From contig QHYO01000579.1 in the NCBI GenBank assembly GCA_003224135.1, forward strand, positions 1-12,025: a stretch of 12,025 bases of DNA. The letters are read 5' to 3'. Both the position numbers and the translations under genes were made by a program. This DNA comes from Acidobacteriota bacterium (GTDB taxonomy: Bacteria > Acidobacteriota > Terriglobia > Acidiferrales > UBA7541). The notes below the pieces were generated by a model. The model saw nothing but the letters and a program-made list of their open reading frames with translations, was not told where the DNA came from and searched no databases. Positions 1-6,638 of the stretch are shown here, in pieces; the stretch's first letter is position 1; each line of letters begins with the position of its first letter.

Positions 1-1457
1 GGATGTTTTGCGCCGGCGCGAATATTTACATGCTGGCCAGCTCCTCTCACGCGTGGAAGGTGAATTTCTGCAAATTCACAAATGAAACGCGCAACGGTAT
101 GGAAGACTCGAGCCGCCACGACGGATTGAAATTCCTTGCGGCTCTGAATGGAACCACGGCAGGAGGCGGCTACGAACTGGCGCTGGCATGTGACGAAATT
201 TTGCTGATCGACGACCGCTCGAGCGCGGTCAGCTTGCCGGAAACACCGCTCCTCGGCGTGCTGCCCGGTACCGGCGGGCTAACGCGCGTGGTGGATAAAC
301 GCAAAGTGCGCCGCGACCTCGCCGATTTGTTTTGCACCAATCCCGACGGTGTGAAGGGCGAACGCGCGAAGTCGTGGGGACTCGTCGACGAAATCGTAGC
401 TCCCGCAAATTTTGCCAAGTCTGTTCAAGAACGCGCGGCGAAATTGGTCGCGTCCTCTACGCGTCCTGCAGCGGTGAAGGGAATTGAGCTTCGCCCGCTT
501 TCCAGAAAACTTGACGATAGCGGATATCACTACTCTCAAGTGGACGTTCTGTTCGACCGCGACGCGCGAACCGCCACAATTACGATTCGCGGTCCGCGAG
601 GCGCCCAGCCGGAAACGATCGGCGCGATTCATGCCGCGGGCGATTCGTGGTGGCCGCTCGCCATGGCGCGCGAACTGGACGACGCCGTATTGATGTTACG
701 TGCGAACGAGCCTGAGCTTGGACTCTTCCTCCTGAAGACCGAAGGAGAAATTCCTCCCGCGCTGCAAGTGGACACGGTCCTCGCGAATTCCCGCGAAGAT
801 TGGCTCGTGCGCGAGACGGTAGGATTGTTGCGCCGTACTTTCGCTCGTCTCGATGTCTCCTCGCGCAGCATGTTCGCGATCATTGAAAAAGGTTCCTGTT
901 TCGCCGGAACGCTGCTGGAGCTGGCTCTAGCCGCCGATCGCTCGTACATGCGCGCCCTGCCCGAGGCGGAAATCGCCGCGACAAGCGGCGTCAAAAATAA
1001 CGCGGCAAGCGGCACGGGCGAGGAAGCCCCGAAAATCGCGCTCAGCGCTGTGAACTTCGGCATCTTTCCTTCAGTGAATGGACGAAGCAGACTCGAAACA
1101 CGATTCCGCGGGGACCTTCAAAAGCTGGCGAAGCTGCGCGCGAAAGCAGGTGAGGCACTCCGTGCGGAGGACGCCATGGAACTTGGCCTCGTTACTGTCG
1201 CGCCCGACGATCTCGATTGGGAAGACGAATTGCGCCTCGCAATTGAAGAACGCACCAGCCTTTCGCCGGACGCGCTTACGGGCATGGAAGCGAGCCTGCG
1301 TTTTCCCGGCGCCGAAACTACCGATACAAAAATCTTTGGCAGGCTCTCCGCCTGGCAGAATTGGATCTTTATCCGCCCGAACGCCACCGGCGAACAGGGA
1401 GCCCTGAAACTCTTTGGCAAAGGATCGAAAGCAAAATTCGATCGGGAGCGTGTGTGA
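1..1457 (+). CDS. boxC: Benzoyl-CoA-dihydrodiol (2,3-epoxybenzoyl-CoA) lyase, 5'-truncated by the window edge
   Basis: BoxC opens the ring of 2,3-epoxybenzoyl-CoA hydrolytically, giving 3,4-dehydroadipyl-CoA semialdehyde and formate in the aerobic benzoyl-CoA (Box) pathway. About 484 residues are visible. BoxC proteins are about 550 long, so roughly 65-70 N-terminal residues lie before base 1 and the first visible ATG (base 3) is internal. It opens with the crotonase oxyanion-hole stretch FCAGANI. At visible residues 54-58 and 78-80 are GGGYE and LPE, whose glutamates align with the two catalytic acids of enoyl-CoA hydratases. A second, weaker crotonase-like half follows (SCFAGTLLELALAADRS near residue 300), as in BoxC. 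The stop codon overlaps the next start codon (TGATG), so it is translationally coupled to boxB. Identification is by recall of the family and the adjacent boxB makes it firm. Confidence 0.93.
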   Translation, partial: MFCAGANIYMLASSSHAWKVNFCKFTNETRNGMEDSSRHDGLKFLAALNGTTAGGGYELALACDEILLIDDRSSAVSLPETPLLGVLPGTGGLTRVVDKRKVRRDLADLFCTNPDGVKGERAKSWGLVDEIVAPANFAKSVQERAAKLVASSTRPAAVKGIELRPLSRKLDDSGYHYSQVDVLFDRDARTATITIRGPRGAQPETIGAIHAAGDSWWPLAMARELDDAVLMLRANEPELGLFLLKTEGEIPPALQVDTVLANSREDWLVRETVGLLRRTFARLDVSSRSMFAIIEKGSCFAGTLLELALAADRSYMRALPEAEIAATSGVKNNAASGTGEEAPKIALSAVNFGIFPSVNGRSRLETRFRGDLQKLAKLRAKAGEALRAEDAMELGLVTVAPDDLDWEDELRLAIEERTSLSPDALTGMEASLRFPGAETTDTKIFGRLSAWQNWIFIRPNATGEQGALKLFGKGSKAKFDRERV

Positions 1458-2881
1458 TGGAATCGAACTATCAGGACCGCATACCGAATAACGTTGGCCT
1501 CGGCTCAAATCGCACGCTGCAGCGAGCGCTTGAACACTGGCAGCCGGAATTTTTGAATTGGTGGCATGGACTCGGGCCCAGCGACTTCAACGCTTCAAGC
1601 GTCTATCTGCGCACGGCAATCAGCGTGGATACAAAAGGCTGGGCGACGTTCGATTACGTCCGCATGCCGGATTACCGTTGGGGAATTTTTCTCGCGCAGC
1701 AGGAAGACGATCGCCGGGTCGGGTTTGGTGACCACTTTGGCCAGCCAGTGTGGCAGCAAGTGCCCGGCGAACATCGCTCTACACTGCGCCGCTTAATCGT
1801 TACGCAGGGAGATACGGAACCGGCGTCTGTCGAACAACAGCGCTTGTTGGGACACACGGCGCCGTCACTTTACGATCTGCGAAATTTGTTTCAGGTGAAC
1901 GTCGAGGAGGGCCGCCATCTTTGGGCCATGGTGTATTTGCTTCACGCCTATTTCGGGCGCGATGGCCGCGAGGAAGCCGAAGAATTGCTGGAGCGTCACT
2001 CCGGCGACGCGGACAAGCCCCGCATTCTGAGTACATTTAATGAGCCGATCAGCGACTGGCTCAGTTTTTATATGTTTACGTATTTCACTGACCGCGACGG
2101 AAAATTCCAGTTGAAGTCATTAGCGGAATCGAGTTTCGATCCGCTCGCCCGCACCTGCAAATTCATGCTGACCGAAGAAGCGCATCACATGTTTGTGGGG
2201 GACACCGGAATCGGCCGCGTGATCAAGCGCACCATTGAGGTCATGAAAGAGCTTGGCACCGATGATCAGATTGCTTTGCGAAAAGCCGGAGTAATCGATC
2301 TGCCTACCATCCAAAAATATCTCAACTTCTGGTTCAGCTCATCGCTCGATTTGTTTGGCGGAGATTCATCCTCGAACGCGGCATCGTATTTTGCAAATGG
2401 TTTAAAAGGCCGTCCCGACGAAATCAAATACGAAGATCACATCGAAGCGGAGTCGAGCTACACTCTGGAACTCCCAGATGGAAAAGGCGGCATCCGCGAA
2501 GAGAGAATCCCCATGCGCAATGCGGTAAACGAAGTGGTACGCGAAGCCTATGTGCGTGATTGCGAAAAGGGAATGGCGCGCTGGAATCGCCATCTCGAAG
2601 AAGCGGGCTATCCGCACCGCATGACTCTGCCAAGCACAAGGTTTCGCCGCACCGTGGGAAGTTGGGCGAACGTTCCAACAAATCCAGAAGGCAAGCCCAT
2701 CAGCGCCGAAGAATTCAACGCGCGCCAGGATGAGTGGCTGCCGACATCGGACGACCGCGCTTACGTGCACAGTGTCATGAGAGGTGTTTTCGAGCGCGGA
2801 AAGATGGCGGGTTGGATCGCTCCGCCAGAACGCGGCATCAATACGCAGCCCATCGATTTTGAATACATAAAATTCCACTGA
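1457..2881 (+). CDS. boxB: Benzoyl-CoA 2,3-epoxidase, diiron oxygenase subunit BoxB
   Basis: BoxB is the diiron component that, with electrons from NADPH via BoxA, inserts one oxygen atom of O2 into benzoyl-CoA to form 2,3-epoxybenzoyl-CoA. The product is 474 residues, essentially the length of the Azoarcus evansii enzyme. The ATG at 1457 was chosen because the protein then starts as BoxB does. GGGAG lies 8 bases upstream, and the start overlaps the boxC stop by one base; the frame is open further upstream but only inside boxC. Candidate iron ligands in ferritin-like order are E121, E151 and H154 (EEGRH), D212, and E241 and H244 (EEAHH). Each is one residue later than the A. evansii ligands as I remember them. 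No boxA is in the window, so the reductase must lie elsewhere, perhaps upstream of boxC. Confidence 0.95.
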   Translation: MESNYQDRIPNNVGLGSNRTLQRALEHWQPEFLNWWHGLGPSDFNASSVYLRTAISVDTKGWATFDYVRMPDYRWGIFLAQQEDDRRVGFGDHFGQPVWQQVPGEHRSTLRRLIVTQGDTEPASVEQQRLLGHTAPSLYDLRNLFQVNVEEGRHLWAMVYLLHAYFGRDGREEAEELLERHSGDADKPRILSTFNEPISDWLSFYMFTYFTDRDGKFQLKSLAESSFDPLARTCKFMLTEEAHHMFVGDTGIGRVIKRTIEVMKELGTDDQIALRKAGVIDLPTIQKYLNFWFSSSLDLFGGDSSSNAASYFANGLKGRPDEIKYEDHIEAESSYTLELPDGKGGIREERIPMRNAVNEVVREAYVRDCEKGMARWNRHLEEAGYPHRMTLPSTRFRRTVGSWANVPTNPEGKPISAEEFNARQDEWLPTSDDRAYVHSVMRGVFERGKMAGWIAPPERGINTQPIDFEYIKFH

Positions 2882-2958
2882 AATTCCCGACAGCTATTTA
2901 ATCCTCCATCTTGCGTCGCACTTGTAGAGCCGTGTCCTATCGCGCAAACTCTAACTCG

Positions 2959-4476
2959 ATGATTTCTGACCAGGTACTGAAAGAGGCGTTGAGGCGCTAT
3001 TGGGGCTACGACGTATTTCGCCCGAAGCAGGAAGAGATTGTACGAGACATCCTCGGCGGGCGCGACGTTTGCGTCGTGATGCCGACCGGCGGCGGCAAAT
3101 CTTTGTGCTATCAACTGCCTGCCGTTCTGCAGCGAGGGCAAACGGCGATTGTGGTATCGCCGCTGATCGCGCTGATGCAGGACCAAGTCGCGCAACTTGC
3201 GCAGATAGGAATTCCGGCGGCGCTGCTGAACAGCAGCCAATCGTGGGACGAGCAGCGAGAAACGGAGCGTTCCGCGGAGGCCGGAGAGTTTCGCCTGCTC
3301 TATCTTTCCCCGGAGCGCCTGGCGAAGCAGGAAATCGTCGAGTGGCTCGCAAAAGTGCCGGTTTCTTTTTTCGCGATTGACGAAGCGCATTGCATTTCGG
3401 AGTGGGGCCACGAATTCCGCCCGGATTACCGCCAACTGAGCCTTCTGCGCAAGGAATTCCCTGGCAAACCGATCGCTGCCTTTACGGCGAGCGCGACGCG
3501 GCGTGTCCGCCACGACATCATCGATCAGCTCAAACTGGAAGACCCTGGAAAGTTCATCGCCAGTTTTCACCGCAAAAATCTCAACTACCAGGTGGTCGCC
3601 TGCGATTCTAGGACGCAGGACGAAAAGCTTCTCGAGATTCTGCGCAAGCACAACGGCAGCGCAGCGATTGTGTATTCACCAACGATCAAACGCGTGGGCG
3701 CGACCGTCGCGACTCTGCGCGAACACGGAATCGCGGCGATTGGCTATCACGCCGAAATGGACAACGCGCAGCGAAAGAAGAATCAGGAGCGCTGGATGGC
3801 GGATGAGGTCAACGTTCTGGTTGGGACCGTGGCGTTCGGTCTCGGCATCAACAAAAGCGCGGTTCGCGCAGTGGTGCATCTCTCGTTGCCAAAATCGATC
3901 GAGCAGTATTACCAGGAAGCCGGCCGCGCCGGGCGCGACGGCAAACCTTCGGATTGTTTTTTGCTGTGGCAGAAAAAGGATGCCGGACTGCTTGCGTACT
4001 TCATCGAACAGATTGCAGATCACGCTGAGAAGAAGCGTTCGTGGGATCGCTATCACGAAGTTCGCGGCTTCGCCGAATCGAAAGAATGCCGCCACAAAAT
4101 CATCTGCAACCACTTCGGGGAAAAAGTGGCGTGGAAAAGCTGCGAAGCATGCGATGTCTGTCTTCCTCCAATGGAGAAGCAGAGCGACGGCGAGCAACGC
4201 CATCCGCGCGAAAGGAAAAAGAAGACCAAGCTTGCCGCGACCATCCGTGAACGTGAAATTGATGCGCCCATGTTGGCGGCACTGAAGCAATGGAGACGCA
4301 AAAGATCGCACGCGGACAAAGTGCCCGCTTTTATAATTCTGCATGATTCGACGTTGGAGCATCTGTGTTGGTCGCGACCGGGCTCTCTCTTACAACTCAG
4401 GACCACACCAGGAATAGGTGACCTAAAGCTCGAGCGGTACGGAAAAGAAATTCTGGAAGTGCTGCACAAAAAGTAA
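2959..4476 (+). CDS. recQ: RecQ-family ATP-dependent DNA helicase, short form (helicase-Zn-HRDC)
   Basis: This is a 3'-5' superfamily 2 DNA helicase of the RecQ family, acting in recombination and replication-fork repair. In 505 residues one sees motif 0 FRPKQ (20-24), Walker A PTGGGKS (42-48), DEAH (141-144) followed by the aromatic-rich loop ISEWGHEFRPDYR, TASAT (176-180), and motif VI QEAGRAGRDG (319-328). The RecQ zinc cysteines are C377, C395, C398 and C401. The C-terminus from about 432 resembles an HRDC domain (LHDSTLEHLC near 461-470, GIGDLKLERYG near 485-495). Only about 30 Lys/Arg-rich residues separate zinc site and HRDC, so the winged-helix domain of E. coli RecQ (about 110 residues) is absent. 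ATG 2959 is preferred by alignment; no good Shine-Dalgarno is visible, and a TTG at 2911 or GTG at 2935 are in-frame alternatives. It starts 77 bases after boxB. Confidence 0.92.
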   Translation: MISDQVLKEALRRYWGYDVFRPKQEEIVRDILGGRDVCVVMPTGGGKSLCYQLPAVLQRGQTAIVVSPLIALMQDQVAQLAQIGIPAALLNSSQSWDEQRETERSAEAGEFRLLYLSPERLAKQEIVEWLAKVPVSFFAIDEAHCISEWGHEFRPDYRQLSLLRKEFPGKPIAAFTASATRRVRHDIIDQLKLEDPGKFIASFHRKNLNYQVVACDSRTQDEKLLEILRKHNGSAAIVYSPTIKRVGATVATLREHGIAAIGYHAEMDNAQRKKNQERWMADEVNVLVGTVAFGLGINKSAVRAVVHLSLPKSIEQYYQEAGRAGRDGKPSDCFLLWQKKDAGLLAYFIEQIADHAEKKRSWDRYHEVRGFAESKECRHKIICNHFGEKVAWKSCEACDVCLPPMEKQSDGEQRHPRERKKKTKLAATIREREIDAPMLAALKQWRRKRSHADKVPAFIILHDSTLEHLCWSRPGSLLQLRTTPGIGDLKLERYGKEILEVLHKK

Positions 4477-4499
4477 TGTCGCCGGTGTGAAAGAAACGC

Positions 4500-4528
4500 T
4501 TGCGAAATGTTGCTCTCAAATGTATTCT
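4500..4528 (+). promoter_or_regulatory. Predicted sigma-70-type promoter of the sulfurtransferase leader
   Basis: A -35 like TTGCGA (4500-4505) is followed after exactly 17 bases by a -10 like TATTCT (4523-4528). The expected +1 is near 4535, one base before the ATG of the Cys-rich leader ORF. The region from 4697 to the sulfurtransferase start shows no comparable promoter, so transcription probably has to cross the leader and its terminator. Prediction only. Confidence 0.5.
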
Positions 4529-4535
4529 TCTGTTG

Positions 4536-4619
4536 ATGAGTTTCTATCCCCAGATGAGCATGGCGATGCGCGGTTGTTGTCCGTGCTGTTCCCGCATGCC
4601 GTCTGGCGAGGGGAAGTAG
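4536..4619 (+). CDS. Cys-rich leader peptide upstream of the sulfurtransferase (27 aa)
   Basis: A 27-codon ORF ends in RGCCPCCSRMPSGEGK, with four cysteine codons within five at 4575-4589 (TGT TGT CCG TGC TGT). The ATG at 4536 coincides with the predicted transcription start and has no Shine-Dalgarno, suggesting leaderless translation; in-frame ATGs at 4554, 4560 and 4566 are alternatives. The stop TAG is at 4617-4619. An intrinsic terminator follows at 4657-4696, and the sulfurtransferase gene begins at 4743. Cys-rich leader peptides controlling sulfur-metabolism genes are known from mycobacteria, including ahead of related sulfurtransferases, so the peptide's role is probably in its translation and not in the product. 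I have not compared it with any database, and its expression is inferred. Confidence 0.6.
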   Translation: MSFYPQMSMAMRGCCPCCSRMPSGEGK

Positions 4620-4666
4620 ACTATCTAGTTTGACCGTCTAACTTCGAAGGATTTTGACCCACCGCC
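4605..4666 (+). promoter_or_regulatory. Possible antiterminator pairing in the sulfurtransferase leader
   Basis: GGCGAGGGG (4605-4613, the last codons of the leader ORF) can pair with CCCACCGCC (4658-4666, the 5' arm of the terminator) in 7 of 9 positions. A ribosome stalled at the Cys codons would leave 4605-4613 free for this pairing and block the terminator. A ribosome reaching the stop codon at 4617 would cover it and let the terminator form. The pairing was found by eye and no folding energy was computed. Confidence 0.4.
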
Positions 4667-4696
4667 AGTGCAATCGGCAGGTGGGTTTTGTGTTTT
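4657..4696 (+). terminator. Intrinsic terminator (attenuator) before the sulfurtransferase gene
   Basis: ACCCACCGCC (4657-4666) pairs with GGC-A-GGTGGGT (4676-4686): ten base pairs with one bulged A (4679) and a 9-base loop. The T-rich tract TTTTGTGTTTT follows at 4686-4696. It sits 180 bases beyond the recQ stop and only 46 bases before the sulfurtransferase ATG, downstream of the leader peptide ORF. That position fits an attenuator better than a plain recQ terminator, although it could serve as both. Confidence 0.75.
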
Positions 4697-4742
4697 CAGG
4701 GCAGATTCTGAATCGAGGCAAATTTGAAAAGGAGAGTAAGCG

Positions 4743-5621
4743 ATGTCCGACTATAAGCATCCCGAAGTATTGGTCACAACCGAATGGGCGGCAGAACATC
4801 TGAACGATCCGAAAGTCCGTTTTGTGGAAGTGGACGTGGACACGAGTGCCTACGATCAGGGCCACATCGCGGGCGCGGTAGGCTGGAATTGGCAGACACA
4901 GTTGCAGGACAACGTGCGGCGAGATCTGATCGAGAAAGCCGCGTTGGAAAAGTTGCTGTCCGATTCCGGCATCTCCAACGACACGACAATCATTCTTTAC
5001 GGCGACAACAACAACTGGTTTGCGGCCTACGCTTTCTGGCAATTGAAATTGAATGGCCATAACGATGTACGTTTGCTGAACGGTGGCCGCAAAAAGTGGG
5101 CCGAAGAAAAACGCGAATTGACGACAGCTCCGGCAAAGGTGACGCCGGCATCGTACAAAGTTGCCGGCACTGACGAATCCATTCGCGCAAAACGGGACAC
5201 GGTGTTCGCAGTGGTGGACAAGAAATCGAAAGGTCAGCTTGTTGATGTGCGTTCCGTGGACGAGTTCACGGGGAAAATTCTTGCGCCTCCGGGACTTTCG
5301 GAAACGGCTCAGCGTGCAGGACACATTCCCGGCGCTGCCAATATTCCGTGGGCACAAGCCGCGCGCGAAGACGGCACGTTCAAGTCATACGACGAACTAA
5401 AGCAGCTCTACGGGGGAAAGGGAATCGACGGCCGCGACGAAGTGATTGCTTATTGCCGCATTGGCGAGCGCAGTTCGCACACCTGGTTCGTGTTGAAGTA
5501 TCTACTCGGGTTCGAAAATGTGCGCAATTACGACGGTTCGTGGACCGAATGGGGCAATCTGATCGGTGCGCCGATCGCGAATCCGACGGTAGAAACGGCG
5601 TCCGCCGCAGGCACGCGATAA
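4743..5621 (+). CDS. Thiosulfate sulfurtransferase, two-domain rhodanese of the CysA/SseA type
   Basis: This cytoplasmic enzyme moves sulfane sulfur from thiosulfate to a thiophilic acceptor through a persulfide on an active-site cysteine. The protein has 292 residues in tandem rhodanese domains, the usual length. The C-terminal domain (about 165-275) carries the active loop YCRIGERSSHTW with C238. The N-terminal domain (about 8-125) has ILYGDNNNWF with D88 where a cysteine would be, so that domain is catalytically silent. DVDTSAYDQGHIAGA (31-45) and NYDGSWTEWG (262-271) strongly recall mycobacterial CysA2/CysA3. The ATG at 4743 has a strong Shine-Dalgarno (AAAAGGAGAG) with an 8-base gap. An attenuator-like leader with a Cys-rich peptide precedes it, a terminator follows directly, and tRNA-Cys sequences lie just downstream, so the unit looks monocistronic and cysteine-responsive (inference). 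Confidence 0.93.
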   Translation: MSDYKHPEVLVTTEWAAEHLNDPKVRFVEVDVDTSAYDQGHIAGAVGWNWQTQLQDNVRRDLIEKAALEKLLSDSGISNDTTIILYGDNNNWFAAYAFWQLKLNGHNDVRLLNGGRKKWAEEKRELTTAPAKVTPASYKVAGTDESIRAKRDTVFAVVDKKSKGQLVDVRSVDEFTGKILAPPGLSETAQRAGHIPGAANIPWAQAAREDGTFKSYDELKQLYGGKGIDGRDEVIAYCRIGERSSHTWFVLKYLLGFENVRNYDGSWTEWGNLIGAPIANPTVETASAAGTR

Positions 5622-5649
5622 AAAGATTCCCGCCGTTTCGGGAATTTTT
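5622..5649 (+). terminator. Intrinsic terminator of the sulfurtransferase gene
   Basis: ATTCCCG (5626-5632) pairs with CGGGAAT (5639-5645) around a 6-base loop. The stem can be extended by a G-T wobble and A-T pairs using AAA at 5622-5624 and TTT at 5647-5649. Runs of T follow the stem. It begins immediately after the stop codon. Confidence 0.8.
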
Positions 5650-5677
5650 GTGATTTCGTTTTGTTTTGCAAAACGAA

Positions 5678-5718
5678 GGCGCGGTCGCCAAGTGGTAAGG
5701 CAAAGGTCTGCAAAACCT
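5678..5718 (+). pseudogene. 5' half of a tRNA-Cys(GCA), broken after the anticodon loop
   Basis: GGCGCGG (acceptor 5' strand), T8, GCC/GGC D-stem with an AAGTGGTAA loop, and an anticodon arm AGGT-CTGCAAA-ACCT are all present in order, with anticodon GCA at 5710-5712. From about 5719 the sequence no longer matches a tRNA. The T-arm is missing, and there is no CCGCGCC-T-CCA to pair with the acceptor strand. The matching 3' half was not found elsewhere in the window. It cannot fold into a functional tRNA. The 13 bases GGTCTGCAAAACC at 5705-5717 recur in the intact tRNA-Cys at 5877-5889. Confidence 0.75.
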
Positions 5719-5802
5719 GCCTAAATCAGAGGCTCCGTGCGGTTTCGGTTTCAATAGCTTACAAGGACTTGAATAGGGGTAGATAGGCGCTGCGGGGGCA
5801 TT

Positions 5803-5836
5803 TTGGGTACAGGTTTGGGTATAACTTGGATACAGG
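5803..5836 (+). repeat. Three phased 11-bp direct repeats, consensus TTGGGTACAGG
   Basis: TTGGGTACAGG (5803-5813), TTGGGTATAAC (5815-5825) and TTGGATACAGG (5826-5836) lie head to tail, with starts 12 and 11 bases apart, close to one helical turn. They lie between the broken and intact tRNA-Cys genes. The middle copy contains TATAAC (5820-5825), which could also be a -10 for the intact tRNA. Arm-type integrase sites near tRNA attachment sites have this look, but no integrase is present here. Confidence 0.5.
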
Positions 5837-5847
5837 ATTTTCATTTT

Positions 5848-5924
5848 GGTAGCGATGCCGAAGAGGTCGAGGCGCTGGTCTGCAAAACCAGTCTTAACGG
5901 GTTCGAGTCCCGTCGCTACCTCCA
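5848..5924 (+). tRNA. tRNA-Cys, anticodon GCA, CCA encoded
   Basis: The cloverleaf is complete: acceptor GGTAGCG/CGCTACC, D-stem GCC/GGC, anticodon stem CTGGT/ACCAG with loop CTGCAAA (anticodon GCA at 5882-5884), variable TCTTA, and T-stem ACGGG/CCCGT with loop TTCGAGT. The discriminator is T (5921), the hallmark of tRNA-Cys, and CCA is encoded at 5922-5924. Its acceptor and D-arm differ from the broken copy at 5678, so the two derive from different tRNA-Cys genes. Confidence 0.95.
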
Positions 5925-6003
5925 TATTGCTTTGGAGACAGCCCGCGTATCATTTCCCCGACAAGCGAGAAGAGCCAGCTGAGACGAAACTTCCAGTGTT
6001 TAG

Positions 6004-6207
6004 CCTAAGCCCGGCGTTCGCAAACAACTTAAAGCCCTCAAGTGGGGACAACAGAGTGGCACGGGTGCGCTATGCAAAACGGCGCTAGAGTTTAGATATT
6101 CCGAACTCGACCGCAAGAACGTAGCGGACGGGTACACCGCAGAAAATACGGAATTGGTTCACGCGAAATGCCATCAGGAACGGCAGGCTGCAAAAGGTCA
6201 CGCCTGA
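6004..6207 (+). pseudogene. Remnant of an HNH-like small protein
   Basis: An open stretch of 67 codons between TAG (6001-6003) and TGA (6205-6207) has no usual start codon near its beginning. Its translation contains LKALKWGQQSG, then a lone GALC where a C-x-x-C pair would be expected, then ELDR, ADGYTAENTELVH and AKCHQERQ. This order resembles the end of HNH-type Cys/His-rich proteins from memory. A single T-to-G change (TGT to GGT) would explain the missing first cysteine. It is probably a decayed, N-terminally truncated gene; whether it is expressed is unknown. Confidence 0.4.
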
Positions 6208-6234
6208 AACATCGGCGCTTGCGCGTTTAGCAAC

Positions 6235-6594
6235 TTACAGGGCCGCCCGCTCTGGTGCCAGTTCCAGAATCGCCGGAATCAGTTCGCTCGCCAATTCCAG
6301 CTTATCCAGCAATCTTGCCGCCCCAATGCTGTCTGCTAATGTGTTCGCTTCATCATCATTTGCAAAAGATATTGCTAGCAGCTTTGTACCAGCGAATAGA
6401 TGCTGTTTTGCGCCGTCAGCCATGTGCAAGTCAAAGATAATTTCATCAGGACGCAATTCCTCCGTCTTCTGGATTGCTTCAGATAAGGTCGCGGCTTCAC
6501 CGACGAGCGTAATATCTTCGCGTTCGCTCAACAAGATTCGAATTGCCTTGCGTACGGCTTCTGCGTCTTCAGCTAAGAGAACCTTGACGCACAT
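6235..6594 (-). CDS. Stand-alone response-regulator receiver domain protein
   Basis: The 119-residue protein is a single CheY-like receiver domain with no output domain. The acidic pair E9-D10 and the phosphoacceptor D55 (IIFDLHMADG) bind magnesium and accept phosphate. S76 (ISFAND) is in the switch position and K98 (LLDK) is the conserved lysine. The usual proline after the aspartate loop is replaced by alanine, and no proline follows K98. GGAGG lies 4 bases upstream of the ATG, a slightly short but convincing gap. No histidine kinase is adjacent, so the partner is unknown. It may be a receiver that lost a NarL-type DNA-binding domain, or one acting by protein-protein contact. It is transcribed against its neighbours. 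Confidence 0.85.
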   Translation of the reverse strand: MCVKVLLAEDAEAVRKAIRILLSEREDITLVGEAATLSEAIQKTEELRPDEIIFDLHMADGAKQHLFAGTKLLAISFANDDEANTLADSIGAARLLDKLELASELIPAILELAPERAAL

Positions 6595-6638
6595 AGTGCC
6601 TCCGTTCGAACTAGTAGCTCGGGACTCAGCTCAAGTTT

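Noticed and set aside
2761..3651. Minus-strand open frame of 296 codons across the boxB end and the recQ start
   Set aside because: It is antisense to two well-supported genes, without recognisable domains.
5678..5770. A complete first tRNA-Cys
   Set aside because: No T-arm and no 3' acceptor strand complementary to GGCGCGG could be found downstream, so it was called a half gene.
5380..5925. Minus-strand open frame of 181 codons across the tRNA-Cys region
   Set aside because: Its N-terminus is the reverse complement of the intact tRNA-Cys and its end is antisense to the sulfurtransferase. Such frames are common annotation artefacts.
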